Assembly: GCF_900890425.1 (NCBI RefSeq) | Contig: NZ_CAAHFG010000001.1 | Span: forward strand, 1 to 64,000 | Length of the DNA: 64,000 nt | Direction: 5' to 3' | Source of the DNA: Pontiella desulfatans | Lineage (GTDB): Bacteria; Verrucomicrobiota; Kiritimatiellia; Kiritimatiellales; Pontiellaceae | In this document: one piece after another, positions 25,947 through 35,962 of the stretch | Position numbering within the stretch: the first letter of the stretch is position 1 | Layout: each line of letters begins with the position of its first letter | Notes under the pieces: generated by a model | Databases searched by the model: none | The model's input: the letters and a program-made list of their open reading frames with translations, nothing else | What the model was told of the DNA's origin: nothing | Position numbers and translations under genes: made by a program

Positions 25947-27848
25947 ATGAAAAAGTGGATCACAACAATTGTTGCTATTGGATTGGCTTGTGGAATTCAG
26001 GCCGGAACGCTGATTACTTCGGATGGGGCATGGAGCAGTACCAGTATTAACGCCACATCAAACGGCGGAATGCAGACGAACTATATTAATGGCGGAGCAT
26101 TCGGCACAACGCTTGGCAAGGATTGGTATCGATCCAATGCAGATGCTGAGACTACCAACACCATGTACATGTCTGCCGTGTCCGGAAATCCCGATCTTAC
26201 CTACCAGGCGGGAAAGACCTACATCTACCAGATTCAGGGCTATGCCGCGATTGAGAGTCACTCCAACACGCAGAATGTCATGCTGATCGCCGGCAGTGAT
26301 ACAAACGGCATCGCCGGAACACTGGTGAGCGGGCTGAATAATACCGGTGTGTATGGCATTAACGACCAGGTGGCGATTTCGGGGTCCTACACCGTCGAGG
26401 TGGGCGATCCAATTATCGGTCAGCCGATCGGGATGAAGTTGTTCAGCAGCGGTATCCAGACCCGCTGGTACAGCGACGGAAGTTCGTTCATTTCCAGCGT
26501 ACTGGCCGACCATATTTCGACAGGCACATTGTTCAGCACGGAATTTGAACTGGATGGAGCAGGCGAACTGATTACCACGGCAAACCCGATTGAAATGGAA
26601 GTTGTTGTAGGTAATGAATTGATTATTACCAACGCCGTAGACAGCTATTTCCGCATGAATATCACCGCGGAGGGAGCCAAAAATAATTTCAAACTGGATG
26701 CTCAGGCGGATTCGTTCCGGGCATCGACCCTTTATACCTTAAGCTTCCGAGGGCAGAAAGCCATTAACGGTGACGCCGCACAAAACGAAGTGGACATCAT
26801 TCTGGGGGGAACCTACACCAATACGCTCGCTATCAGCACCACAACCACACCGTATTCAATGGTCATCAATCCGGATGAAATCGGCCTGGTTGGGGATGAT
26901 CTGAGCATCGAATTTGTTCCGGCCGGTGCGGCAACGGCGGTTAACCAGTACCGGGTCTTCAATGTTGACTTTTCGGCGGAAGCTCCGCCGCCGGTTCACA
27001 CCGGGCTGCTCTACCAGACTTCCTTCGAAACCAATGCCGTCGGAGTCATTGCTGTCAACAATATCGATTTGGAAGTCGTGGACGGATTCGATTTAATCAA
27101 GGAGGCGGCCGATAATTATGTTTCGATGAATCTGAATGGTTCTGCTCGCAATGATTTTCAGCTGGCCGCCGCTGCGGATACCTTCCGCGAACTGACGACC
27201 TATACCTTCAGCTTTGCCGCGAACAAGACGATTAGCAACGATGCAACCCAGAACGAGCTGGGCTTAATCCTGGGCGGAGTCTACACCCAGACTGTGGTGG
27301 TCAGCAGTTCCTCGAAGCTGCCGTTTTCTTTCGATGTGAACGCGGAAGACCTCGGCTTCGAGGGTCAACCCTTCAGCATTGAAATCGAGCCGCTGGGAAC
27401 GACTTCGGCGGTCAATCAATACAGGGTGTATAATCTGGAAATCACGGCAGTCGATATTCCCGCCGACCTGACGACCAACGGAACACCGCATCCATGGCTG
27501 GACGACTATTATCCGGGGCTGGAGACGGACGAGGAATATGAAGCGCAGGACATTTCCGATACCGATGGCGACGGCTTCCGGGCCTGGCAGGAATACCAGC
27601 TCGGAACCGATCCCACCAATGCGCTATCGCTGCTGACCATCACCGAGGCTGCTCCGGCGGTGGGCGGTGAGTTCGTCGTGACCTGGCAGTCGGCCGCCGG
27701 CAAGAGCTACAACATCCTGACCAATGTAAACCTCACTGTTGGCAACTGGGGCACGGCAGCCACGGCTGTACCTTCCGCCGGCGCTGAAACCTCGTACACC
27801 ACCACCGTGGGCAGTGCAGTGAATTTCTTCCAAGTGGAGTTAGACTAA
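25947..27848 (+). CDS. Modular secreted protein (A-B-B), unknown function
   Basis: This 633-aa exported protein has a signal peptide MKKWITTIVAIGLACGIQA. Module A (about 20-185) is shared with the proteins at 23137 and 28759 (ITSDGAWSS, SNGG, GDPIIGQPIGMKL-SSGIQ). Two tandem module B beta-sandwiches follow (about 190-345 and 352-505), each with a S/NYFRMN or NYVSMN, FR-L-TYTLSF and NQYRV motif set. A calcium-type segment (DTDGDGFRAWQEYQLGTDP) and a terminal beta domain (WQSAAGKSYNILTNVNL) complete it. No barrel domain is present, so it may be a binding or surface protein working with the barrel-containing paralogues. Confidence 0.85.
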   Translation: MKKWITTIVAIGLACGIQAGTLITSDGAWSSTSINATSNGGMQTNYINGGAFGTTLGKDWYRSNADAETTNTMYMSAVSGNPDLTYQAGKTYIYQIQGYAAIESHSNTQNVMLIAGSDTNGIAGTLVSGLNNTGVYGINDQVAISGSYTVEVGDPIIGQPIGMKLFSSGIQTRWYSDGSSFISSVLADHISTGTLFSTEFELDGAGELITTANPIEMEVVVGNELIITNAVDSYFRMNITAEGAKNNFKLDAQADSFRASTLYTLSFRGQKAINGDAAQNEVDIILGGTYTNTLAISTTTTPYSMVINPDEIGLVGDDLSIEFVPAGAATAVNQYRVFNVDFSAEAPPPVHTGLLYQTSFETNAVGVIAVNNIDLEVVDGFDLIKEAADNYVSMNLNGSARNDFQLAAAADTFRELTTYTFSFAANKTISNDATQNELGLILGGVYTQTVVVSSSSKLPFSFDVNAEDLGFEGQPFSIEIEPLGTTSAVNQYRVYNLEITAVDIPADLTTNGTPHPWLDDYYPGLETDEEYEAQDISDTDGDGFRAWQEYQLGTDPTNALSLLTITEAAPAVGGEFVVTWQSAAGKSYNILTNVNLTVGNWGTAATAVPSAGAETSYTTTVGSAVNFFQVELD

Positions 27849-27885
27849 AACTTATGGTGAAACGACGAGAAAAGGAGATAAAAAA

Positions 27886-28677
27886 ATGAAAAAGAATAAG
27901 GCTATACTGGCAGTAGCGTTTGCATTGGTTTGCGGCGCTCATGCGGCGTTGATCGGAGAGTGGAGCTTCGATGGCCAGAATATGTACAATGCAGCAGAAA
28001 CCCCCGCCACGACTCATCGTGGGATATACCGCTATCATAACGGGACAGCAATGGTAAATTCTGAAACCGGGGTTTTCAGCACGGATACACGTTTGGGTGA
28101 GGGATATTCGCTCGATCTGAGTGCAGCTAAAGCGCATATGTATATCCATGACTCAACAACGTATCTGCCCACGACCACATTCACCTACTCGGTGTTTGTC
28201 AAGGTGGACGGCTGGCAGGATGGTACCTGGGATACAATCTTATCCAAGCAGAGTGGAGGCTCAGCAGGTTTTGCCCTGAGACACACTTCGAATCTGGACT
28301 ATACGGGCGTGGACCTTATTGGAGAAACAACCAATATCCGGGATGTTACGGATCAGGTGAACGTTGCGGATAATGGCTGGCACCATCTGGCGTTTACGTA
28401 TGACGGAACCACGGCGAAATATTATATCGATGGCGTTCTCAGGAGGTCTCTTGCGAGTGATTTCACTCCGGACACAGGCAGTTTTCTAGTCCTGGGGGCT
28501 CAGGATACGGCCGGTAATGAGCAGTTTGGCGGGTTGGTGGATGATCTCTCGGTTTATGACACCGCGCTTACTGCGGAGGAGATTGCTGCCATCGCAATTC
28601 CCGAGCCGGCCACGCTGGGCATGGTCTTATCTTTCAGCGTGGCGATCGTCGCAATTCGCAGAAGGCTGATCATGTAA
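27886..28677 (+). CDS. LamG-domain protein with PEP-CTERM sorting signal
   Basis: This 263-aa protein has a signal peptide (MKKNKAILAVAFALVCGAHA) and one laminin-G/concanavalin-like domain at about 22-232 (LIGEWSFDGQ, FTYSVFVKVDGWQDG, GWHHLAFTYDGTTAKYYIDG, GGLVDDLSVYDTALTAEEIAAI). The C-terminus has PEP (IPEPATLG), a hydrophobic span and RRR, the PEP-CTERM signal processed by exosortase in Gram-negative bacteria. AAGGAGA lies 7-8 bp before the ATG. A strong terminator follows. It is probably a surface glycan-binding protein. No exosortase gene is in the window. Confidence 0.92.
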   Translation: MKKNKAILAVAFALVCGAHAALIGEWSFDGQNMYNAAETPATTHRGIYRYHNGTAMVNSETGVFSTDTRLGEGYSLDLSAAKAHMYIHDSTTYLPTTTFTYSVFVKVDGWQDGTWDTILSKQSGGSAGFALRHTSNLDYTGVDLIGETTNIRDVTDQVNVADNGWHHLAFTYDGTTAKYYIDGVLRRSLASDFTPDTGSFLVLGAQDTAGNEQFGGLVDDLSVYDTALTAEEIAAIAIPEPATLGMVLSFSVAIVAIRRRLIM

Positions 28678-28700
28678 GGACTTTTTGTCGAGAACCGCAG

Positions 28701-28737
28701 GCCCGATGAAAATGACATGTGTTTCATCGGGCTTTTT
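28701..28737 (+). terminator. Intrinsic terminator after the PEP-CTERM gene
   Basis: An 11-bp perfect stem GCCCGATGAAA / TTTCATCGGGC is followed by TTTTT (28733-28737). The next gene starts only 22 bp later without a clear promoter. Confidence 0.9.
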
Positions 28738-28758
28738 ATCGAGTGGCGCAACAAGATT

Positions 28759-31479
28759 ATGAAATTGGTACATTTTATATCCGCGGTTTACAGTTTCCTG
28801 CTGTCGTTTGCAGGTGGGGTGCAGGCGGCGGTGCTTGTAAGCTCTGACGGAGCTTGGAGTACCAATGAACTCATTACAATCTCCAAAGGGGGCTTACAAT
28901 CCAACTCGAATTCAGGGGGAACCTTCGGCTCCTGGGGAGGGGCTTCGTTCAATGCAAATGCCGAGTCGCATTACTTGGATATGGAAACTACGGTTTCAAA
29001 TATTCAACACATCTACACGCCTGGATATACCTACAGCTATAAGGCCTCGGCCGCAGCCGCGCTGGCCAACATGATGACGAATCAGGTGGTGTATCTGCTG
29101 GCTGATGGAGCTCCGGTTTCGGCAAGCCGGGTTGCCGGAAAAAACTATCTGGGTACGTTCGGGTCTGACAACCGTAATTCGGTCTATGGGTATTATTCGG
29201 CTGAGGCCGGAGATCCACTAATCGGTCAGACCGTCGGCATGCGGTTGACCAGTGAGGGCATTCAGTCGCGCTTTCGGGCAGACGGGGATTCCTCTCTTCG
29301 CGTTTTGCTGACCAGTCATGCCGGTTTTGACGACTACACTGTTTTGCCGCAATCTTCTACACATGCAATCGCCGGCCTGCTGTTTGAAACAGAATTTGAG
29401 ATGGATGCGGGCGGACTGGTCGCCAGTGAGAATGTCATCGGGCTGACGACGGATGATGGGAGTTTGATCGTCACCAATGCTACGGACAGCTATTTTCGCA
29501 TGAACCTAAACGATACGGGAGGGCGAAACGCCTTCAAACTGAATAGTGATTCCGACACATTTCAGGAGTTGACGATCTATCGCCTGGATTTTCGGGCTTT
29601 TAAGTCGATTGATGCCGACCCCTCTCAGAATGAAGTACATGTTGTTCTTGGTGGCAGCTATACGAATACCATCAACATCGGCACATCCGAGAGCTCCTAC
29701 TCGACGGTGGTCGATTCCGACGAGACGGGGCTTGCTGGCAGCGATCTTCGTGTTGAGTTTGTCCCTGCGGGTACGGGAACTGTTTCCGGGATTAACCAAT
29801 ATCGGGTCATGGATCTTTCCATATCCGCAGATTCAACAACCGTTGATTCCGGGTTGCTCTATTACACCGCTTTCGAAACGAACGGTGCGGGTTTGGTTGA
29901 GACGGATTATGTGCTGGATATGATCTTTTCCGGGGACGGGACATTCGGGCTGGAAGATGGTGTAAACTGCTATGTCCTGCCTGCGACTGCCGGTAGTGCA
30001 GCATCCTGCTCGGTTGTCTCGGCCGATGATACATTCCGACAGGGAACAACGTATGAAGTTTCATTCCAGGCCCGCAGCCTGGTCCGTGAGAATCCATCAC
30101 TGTTGACTGTTTCAGCAGGTTCGTTCACCACGAATATCGTAGTAGGTCGGGGATATGTCGATTGTACGCTCCTGGTTGATGCGGATGCGGTCGGCATCAG
30201 CGGCGAGCCGCTGAGCATTGAACTGGTGCCGGAGTTGAGTCCCGTCTCCAACGAATATCGTATCAAAAACCTGAAACTTGCTGCGGTTTCTCAGGCCATC
30301 GGATGCTGGTTTGAAGACAGTAACCTGGGCACGAACGGAGGAATCCCACCGGACTTTGAATCGCGTTTTTATGAACCTCAGCTTTCGACGTGGACGAATG
30401 CGTTGGAAACCATGGAGGTCTATTACCTCCGCTATGCCACCTATCGCGATCATCTGGCGGACAATGTGGAGCTGAAGACCCGAATGGCTGAGGTGTTCAA
30501 TGCATACGGTATCAAGGTGGCGCTGGACGACACGGAGCCGACGTGGGGGCATGCCAAGTATAATTACAATACACCGAACTATCAAAATTCGATCAATGCG
30601 CTTCAGGATCTGGAGAATCATGGATGGAACCTCTGTGCGGTGGGGATGCAGAGTGTCCTGTCCAAGCCGTGGTCAGGTGGTGACTATGCTATGAGCTGGC
30701 GCATTCTGGATGTCGTGGAATATATCAAACAGGTGAAGCCCCATTTCCCCGATCTCGAATACGGAGTCATCGATGCACTGCCTGTCAAAGGCCTGGAGTA
30801 TAAGAGCCATTATGCGGATTTGAAAAATGCGGTAGAGGCGGAGGGATACACGCTCGACTTTTTTGAGCAGGATTTCCCCATCGATAAGGTGCTTACGGGG
30901 GAGCGTACCCATGAAGAGATGATTGATGCGGAGCGTTTCGCCCGCCATGCGCTCGGGTGCAAATCAGGTCTGTTTCTGACGAGTTCCAGGGGCGGGAATG
31001 ACAGCGATGAGCTGTGGCGTTCCGATGTGATTTCCGGGCTGGATCAACATATTTTCAACGGCGCGGCTCCCGAGCGCATTACCCTGGCCGCGTGGTATCC
31101 TCATCCGGTCTATACGGCTCCCGATGAGACGGATCCCCTCCTGAATCCCAACGGATCCACCATGCTGGGCACGTTGATCCTGATGGAAGAGAAGGTGCGT
31201 GAAACCGGTTTTACTGCTTTGCCGGATTCTTCATTGATTACCGTTAAATCGGACAACCCGCAGGTCGATTTTTATATCAATTCATCTGAAGTATTAATTC
31301 AGTGGGACTCACTGACCGGGCGCGAATATAATCTATACAGTACGACCAATCTTCTGGAAGGATTCCTGTTGATGAAGGGCGGGATGAGCTATCCTCAGGG
31401 CAGTTTTTCTGACTCATCGATATCAACGAATAAGAACAGGTTTTATAAACTGGACAGTAATGAGCAGGTGCCTCTGTGA
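28759..31479 (+). CDS. Modular secreted protein (A-B-B-barrel-like), intact
   Basis: This 906-aa protein is the intact homologue of the frameshifted 23137 gene. It has a signal peptide (residues 1-23, FISAVYSFLLSFAGGVQA), module A (about 24-195), two module B beta-sandwiches (about 205-360 and 370-520), the barrel-like domain (about 525-820) and a short terminal beta domain (LIQWDSLTGREYNLYSTTNL). The barrel part is nearly identical in protein and very close in DNA to 24180-24760, indicating recent duplication. Conserved acidic residues (VALDDTEPTW, PDLEYGVID) could be catalytic, but I recognise no GH family. The upstream ATG 28717 lies in the terminator stem, so ATG 28759 is used; its ribosome site is weak. 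The stop overlaps the next GTG start. Confidence 0.85.
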   Translation: MKLVHFISAVYSFLLSFAGGVQAAVLVSSDGAWSTNELITISKGGLQSNSNSGGTFGSWGGASFNANAESHYLDMETTVSNIQHIYTPGYTYSYKASAAAALANMMTNQVVYLLADGAPVSASRVAGKNYLGTFGSDNRNSVYGYYSAEAGDPLIGQTVGMRLTSEGIQSRFRADGDSSLRVLLTSHAGFDDYTVLPQSSTHAIAGLLFETEFEMDAGGLVASENVIGLTTDDGSLIVTNATDSYFRMNLNDTGGRNAFKLNSDSDTFQELTIYRLDFRAFKSIDADPSQNEVHVVLGGSYTNTINIGTSESSYSTVVDSDETGLAGSDLRVEFVPAGTGTVSGINQYRVMDLSISADSTTVDSGLLYYTAFETNGAGLVETDYVLDMIFSGDGTFGLEDGVNCYVLPATAGSAASCSVVSADDTFRQGTTYEVSFQARSLVRENPSLLTVSAGSFTTNIVVGRGYVDCTLLVDADAVGISGEPLSIELVPELSPVSNEYRIKNLKLAAVSQAIGCWFEDSNLGTNGGIPPDFESRFYEPQLSTWTNALETMEVYYLRYATYRDHLADNVELKTRMAEVFNAYGIKVALDDTEPTWGHAKYNYNTPNYQNSINALQDLENHGWNLCAVGMQSVLSKPWSGGDYAMSWRILDVVEYIKQVKPHFPDLEYGVIDALPVKGLEYKSHYADLKNAVEAEGYTLDFFEQDFPIDKVLTGERTHEEMIDAERFARHALGCKSGLFLTSSRGGNDSDELWRSDVISGLDQHIFNGAAPERITLAAWYPHPVYTAPDETDPLLNPNGSTMLGTLILMEEKVRETGFTALPDSSLITVKSDNPQVDFYINSSEVLIQWDSLTGREYNLYSTTNLLEGFLLMKGGMSYPQGSFSDSSISTNKNRFYKLDSNEQVPL

Positions 31480-33131
31480 GTAAAAAATGGTTCACCCTCG
31501 GGATACTTATTTCGGTGGCACTGGTTGGAAAGGTCTCGGCAACGAAGCCGCCAAGGCCAAATATTATTTTCGTTTTGGCGGATGATCTGGGCTATATGGA
31601 CCTGGTGTCCTATGCGGCGCGGGTCAAGGGGGTGGATCGGGAAGGGTGTTATTATGAAACGCCGAACCTCGACCGGTTGGCGGATCAGGCGGTGGTGTTT
31701 ACGCAGGCGTATGCCTGCCCGCTCTGTTCGCCGACACGCTCCAGCCTGATTACTGGGAAATATGCCGCGAGCCAGGGCTTTATGACCGCTACGCCCGGCG
31801 GCTATAAAACGTATTATAACCAGGGGATGGAGACGCCGGACGGTTTCTACGATCAGGACGGACTGGAAAACAAAACCGATCGTTCTCAATGGCCACTGAC
31901 GCAGGGCATCTCGAATATTGCTTTGCCGTCCGGAGAAACCACGATTGCTGAAGCGCTGGCCGGCTACAACTCGGCCTTTATCGGCAAATGGCATCTGGGC
32001 GGGCATGGCTCCGAAGGGTTTTCGCCGTCCGACCAGGGCTTTGAAGCGCTGGCCTGGTTTGATTCCGGCGGCTCGGAGTATTTTAACTGGCGCGACCGCT
32101 GGAACGGGAAAAAGAAAGAGCATCCCAATATGGCGCAGGCGGAACTGCAGCAGGGCAATGCTGGTGGGGAAACCGGTGAGGACTATCTCACCGATGACCT
32201 CACCGTACAGGCCTGCCGCTATATCGAACGGCAGGCGAAATCGGATAAGCCGTTCTTTCTCTATTTCTGCCAGTTCGCGGTGCATACCCCGTTCGGCGCC
32301 AAGCCGGAGGACATCAAACACTTCGCCCAAAAGAAGACGCGCGGATGGAACGGGCACGCCAACCCGACCTATGCCGCGATGCTGAAAAGTATGGACGACT
32401 CCATCGGAGCGCTGATCCAGACCCTTGAAAAAACCGGGCAGGCGGATAACACGGTGATCGTCTTCATGTCCGACAACGGCGGTATTGTGCATCCCGACGA
32501 AAACGGAAAACCCGCCGTCAGCAACAACGCACCGCTCAAAGGTGAAAAGGCGCTGCTCTATGAAGGCGGCATCCGCGTTCCGTTAATGATCTGGTATCCG
32601 AAGTCGGTGAAACCCGCCCTGTGCGACGTGCCGGTCGACTGCAACGATCTCTACCCAACCTTACTCGAAATGGGCGGTGAGCCGCCGGCATCCGGCGACG
32701 GCGAGTCACTCGTTCCTTTGTTAATCAATCCAAAGAATATTTCGCAGAAATATTCTCGCGACACCTTTTTCTGGCACTATCCCTTTTATGTGTCGGTCGG
32801 CCTGAAGAAGGGCGTCCTGACCGGACCGCGCTCCGCCATCCGTAAGGGCGACTGGAAACTGATCCTCAATTGGGAAGGCGGGTTGGAGCTTTACAATATC
32901 CGCACCGATCTTTCGGAAGCCTCCGAGCTGTCTGCCAAAGAACCCGAGCGTACTCAGGCGATGTTCAAGGAGCTGGCCGGCTGGCTAAACGAAACGGTTG
33001 AGACGCGCTATATCCCAAGAACCAACAGCCGATTTGATCCGCAGCACGCCGAGGCGCGACCCTTTAAAAATATCTTTGAACAACAGAATATGAGCCGGCC
33101 GATTGGCCGTATTTCGAGAGTGGAGAAATGA
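31476..33131 (+). CDS. Type I sulfatase, exported (GTG start)
   Basis: This 551-aa sulfatase starts with GTG 31476, overlapping the previous stop (GTGA). AGCAGG precedes it. The signal peptide is residues 1-22 (FTLGILISVALVGKVSA). LADDLGY supplies metal ligands, C84 in CPLCSPTRSSLITG is the formylglycine site, and GKWHLG and MSDNGGI follow. The C-terminus beyond 500 is short. It is coupled to the following sulfatase by ATGA overlap, implying the two are made together, and fits removal of different sulfate positions on the same glycan. Confidence 0.92.
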   Translation: MSKKWFTLGILISVALVGKVSATKPPRPNIIFVLADDLGYMDLVSYAARVKGVDREGCYYETPNLDRLADQAVVFTQAYACPLCSPTRSSLITGKYAASQGFMTATPGGYKTYYNQGMETPDGFYDQDGLENKTDRSQWPLTQGISNIALPSGETTIAEALAGYNSAFIGKWHLGGHGSEGFSPSDQGFEALAWFDSGGSEYFNWRDRWNGKKKEHPNMAQAELQQGNAGGETGEDYLTDDLTVQACRYIERQAKSDKPFFLYFCQFAVHTPFGAKPEDIKHFAQKKTRGWNGHANPTYAAMLKSMDDSIGALIQTLEKTGQADNTVIVFMSDNGGIVHPDENGKPAVSNNAPLKGEKALLYEGGIRVPLMIWYPKSVKPALCDVPVDCNDLYPTLLEMGGEPPASGDGESLVPLLINPKNISQKYSRDTFFWHYPFYVSVGLKKGVLTGPRSAIRKGDWKLILNWEGGLELYNIRTDLSEASELSAKEPERTQAMFKELAGWLNETVETRYIPRTNSRFDPQHAEARPFKNIFEQQNMSRPIGRISRVEK

Positions 33132-34573
33132 TGAAGAAGTGGATTACAGGATTATTGATTGCTGCATCACTTGCAGCGCATGGCGCCAAACAGCCGAATA
33201 TTATTATAATTTTGACGGATGATCACGGCTACGCGGATCTGGGTGCAAACGGAATTGTTGACGATGTCAAAACGCCGCATCTGGACCAGCTGGCGGCCGG
33301 CGGCGCGCGTATGACGAGCGGTTATGTGACGGCACCGCAGTGCACCCCGTCGCGGGCGGGTATCATGACGGCCCGCTATCAGCAGCGCTTCGGGGTGGAT
33401 TCAAATGAATATGTTCCGATCCCCGCCGATGAACCCACCATCGCCGAGCGCCTGCGTGATGCGGGATATACCACGGGTATCGTCGGCAAGTGGCATCTGA
33501 CGCCGCATCATCTGGCAAAGACCTGGATGAAGGACCATTATCCGGAAGGCCTGGAAAAAGAGGGCGCGTTCGCCATTCCTTTCGAAAAATGCCTGCCGCA
33601 TTCGCCGATCGAAAAGGGGTTCGATGAATATTTCTGGGCACCGATGACGGCCTATCAGTGCAACTTTGATTTGGAGGGGAACGATATTCCCAACGCGCCG
33701 AAGCGAATTATAAACAAAGATTTCCGGGTCGATGTGCAGACCGATGCCGCGATGGCGTTTCTGAAGCGCAGGGAGAAGGATGATAACCCGTTTTTCCTCT
33801 ATCTCGCCTATTACGCGCCGCATGTTCCGCTGGAGGCGCCGGGCAACTATCTGGACCGGTTTCCCGGCGAAATGACCGAGCGTCGCCGGCACGGGCTGGC
33901 GATGATTTCCGCGGTAGACGATGGCGTGGGGCGGATTATGGACTATCTCAAGAAGGAAAACCTGGAAGAAGATACGATGGTATTCTACCTCGCGGACAAC
34001 GGGGCTCCCTACAAAATTACGAAACCCGATACGCCGATCACGGGTAAGTCGGGCCCCGAGTGGACCGGTTCCCTGAACGATCCCTGGATCGGTGAAAAGG
34101 GCATGCTTTCCGATGCAGGCATCCATGTTCCGTATATTGTTTCCTGGCCGGGAACCATTTCGCCGGTGGTTTACGAACAGCCGGTCCTGTCGCTCGATAT
34201 GGGGGCAACCGCACTCGCGGCGGCAGGCGTTAAAACCAACCCCGGCGCGATCGACGGGGTTGACCTGCTTCCTTTCCTTTTAAACGCAAAAAAAGGCGCG
34301 CCGCATGATGCTCTGTACTGGCGCTTCTGGGGGCAATCTGCCATCCGCGAAGGAAAGTGGAAGCTGCTCTCGCTGGGGAACGGGGTCCAGATGCTCTTCG
34401 ACATGGAAAGCGATCAGCATGAGCATAAAAACGTAATCGCTGAATACCCGGAATTGGCCGAACGCCTCGAGAAAAAACTGAGCGTCTGGCGCGATGAGAT
34501 GCAGCGGCCGGGCTTCCCGGATGCCTACGGCCGCGAACGCCCGTGGTACAACCATTACTTTGGAGTTAAATAG
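33128..34573 (+). CDS. Type I sulfatase, exported
   Basis: This 481-aa sulfatase has a signal peptide MMKKWITGLLIAASLAAHGA and LTDDHGY. The formylglycine site is C72 in PQCTPSRAGIMTA, where the usual final Gly of the motif is Ala. GKWHLT and ADNGAP follow. It is a close paralogue of the locus 1 sulfatase at 10903-12336, with the same block order (YQQRFG, FRVDVQTDAAMAF, YYAPHVPLEAPGNYLDRFPGEM). The next gene, the symporter, begins immediately after its stop. Confidence 0.92.
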   Translation: MMKKWITGLLIAASLAAHGAKQPNIIIILTDDHGYADLGANGIVDDVKTPHLDQLAAGGARMTSGYVTAPQCTPSRAGIMTARYQQRFGVDSNEYVPIPADEPTIAERLRDAGYTTGIVGKWHLTPHHLAKTWMKDHYPEGLEKEGAFAIPFEKCLPHSPIEKGFDEYFWAPMTAYQCNFDLEGNDIPNAPKRIINKDFRVDVQTDAAMAFLKRREKDDNPFFLYLAYYAPHVPLEAPGNYLDRFPGEMTERRRHGLAMISAVDDGVGRIMDYLKKENLEEDTMVFYLADNGAPYKITKPDTPITGKSGPEWTGSLNDPWIGEKGMLSDAGIHVPYIVSWPGTISPVVYEQPVLSLDMGATALAAAGVKTNPGAIDGVDLLPFLLNAKKGAPHDALYWRFWGQSAIREGKWKLLSLGNGVQMLFDMESDQHEHKNVIAEYPELAERLEKKLSVWRDEMQRPGFPDAYGRERPWYNHYFGVK

Positions 34574-35962
34574 GTGGAGAAAACGGTTCCAATAAAGGTG
34601 CGTGCGGCGTGGGGGCTTGGCGGATGGGCGGATAATTTTATCTTCCAGGTGCTGATTATCCTCGCGCTGCCCATCTACAATATTGAGCTGGGAATTGATC
34701 CGGTCTGGGTCGGCGCGGCGCTGATGGTTCCTCGTCTATTCGACGCGATCACCGATCCGCTGATGGGTAATATTTCCGACAACACACGCAGTAAATGGGG
34801 GCGTCGCCGTCCATGGATATTTATCGGTGCATTGGTGTCGGCGATTCTGCTGCCGCTGCTCTGGATGCCGCCGTTTTCCGACAAGGTCGCGGTCATTATT
34901 TATTTCGGTATCATCAGCACGATCTACGCGCTGACCTATACGATGTTTGTGGTGCCGTATACTGCACTCGGTTTTGAGCTGACCGAGGACTATGACGAGC
35001 GCACGAAGGTGATGAGCTGGCGCATGTATATCGGCCTGATTGCCGGGCTGTGCATTCCGAATCTCTATGTCTGGTGCCAGAACGATCTGTTCGGTGGCGA
35101 TATTCTGACCGGCGCGCGCTGGGTCACTGCGCTGGTTGGTCTTTCGGTGCTGATCACCGGCTGCCTGCCTGCACTGCTGTGCCGTGAAAAGGTGGCCGAG
35201 AAACCGCAGCCGAAAATAAAACTCGGCAAGGCGATTCTTGAAACGGTCAAGGACAAGCCCTTTCGGCTGCTGCTGAGCGGATACATTATCATTATCACCG
35301 GACTGCTTACATCAGCTGCAGTCGCGTTGTATGTGAACATCTACCATGTCTTCGGCGGCGACAAGAAGCTGGCGGCTGAGGTGTCGGCACTCGGTGGAAT
35401 GGCCGGGGTGCTGGCGGCTTATATCGGAGTTCGTCTTGCAGGCTGGATATCAGCGAAAACCGGTAAGCGCGAAACCATGATCGGCGGTTTCGGCCTGGCG
35501 CTGCTATCCGTCGGCAGTATGGTTTTTACCATGCGCCCGGGCTTCGAAGTAACCGAAGTGTTCGGCTTTAAGTTTCATCCACAGATTATCTCGTTTTTCT
35601 TCTATGGTATGGGGCAGCAGGCCTGCTGGCTGATGATCGACTCCATGACCGCCGACGTGTGCGACGAGGATGAACTGCGAACCGGCCTCCGCCGAGAAGG
35701 CATGTTCGGAGCCGTCAAAAGTCTGGCGCTGAAAGCCGGCGTGGCACTGACCGGCCTGACCGGCGGACTGGTGATTAAGCTGGCCGGTGCCGGCTATGCC
35801 GCACAGGGAGTGTCTCCCGAGGTGGCTCAGATACTGAAAACCCTGTTTGTTTCCATTCAGACCATCGGCCTGGTTGCCGGAATTCTGGTCTTTATTTTTT
35901 ATCCTATCTCCCGCGCGAAATCCGAAGAGACTCGCCGAATCCTAAATGAGAGGAAAGCATAA
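34574..35962 (+). CDS. GPH-type (MFS) sugar:cation symporter
   Basis: This 462-aa 12-TM transporter starts with GTG 34574, directly after the preceding TAG, using GGAG inside the end of the sulfatase gene. It carries DAITDPLMGNISDN and TRSKWGRRRPW, WRMYIGLIAG and CDEDELRTGLRREGMFG, all matching the locus 1 symporter at 5749-7512, but lacks that protein's 130-residue loop. It probably imports the same or a related sugar. The last codons overlap the next ATG by one base. Confidence 0.93.
   Translation: MEKTVPIKVRAAWGLGGWADNFIFQVLIILALPIYNIELGIDPVWVGAALMVPRLFDAITDPLMGNISDNTRSKWGRRRPWIFIGALVSAILLPLLWMPPFSDKVAVIIYFGIISTIYALTYTMFVVPYTALGFELTEDYDERTKVMSWRMYIGLIAGLCIPNLYVWCQNDLFGGDILTGARWVTALVGLSVLITGCLPALLCREKVAEKPQPKIKLGKAILETVKDKPFRLLLSGYIIIITGLLTSAAVALYVNIYHVFGGDKKLAAEVSALGGMAGVLAAYIGVRLAGWISAKTGKRETMIGGFGLALLSVGSMVFTMRPGFEVTEVFGFKFHPQIISFFFYGMGQQACWLMIDSMTADVCDEDELRTGLRREGMFGAVKSLALKAGVALTGLTGGLVIKLAGAGYAAQGVSPEVAQILKTLFVSIQTIGLVAGILVFIFYPISRAKSEETRRILNERKA

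Noticed and set aside
28717-28758. Upstream ATG for the 28759 modular protein
   Set aside because: It lies within the terminator hairpin of the preceding gene and precedes, rather than forms, the signal peptide.
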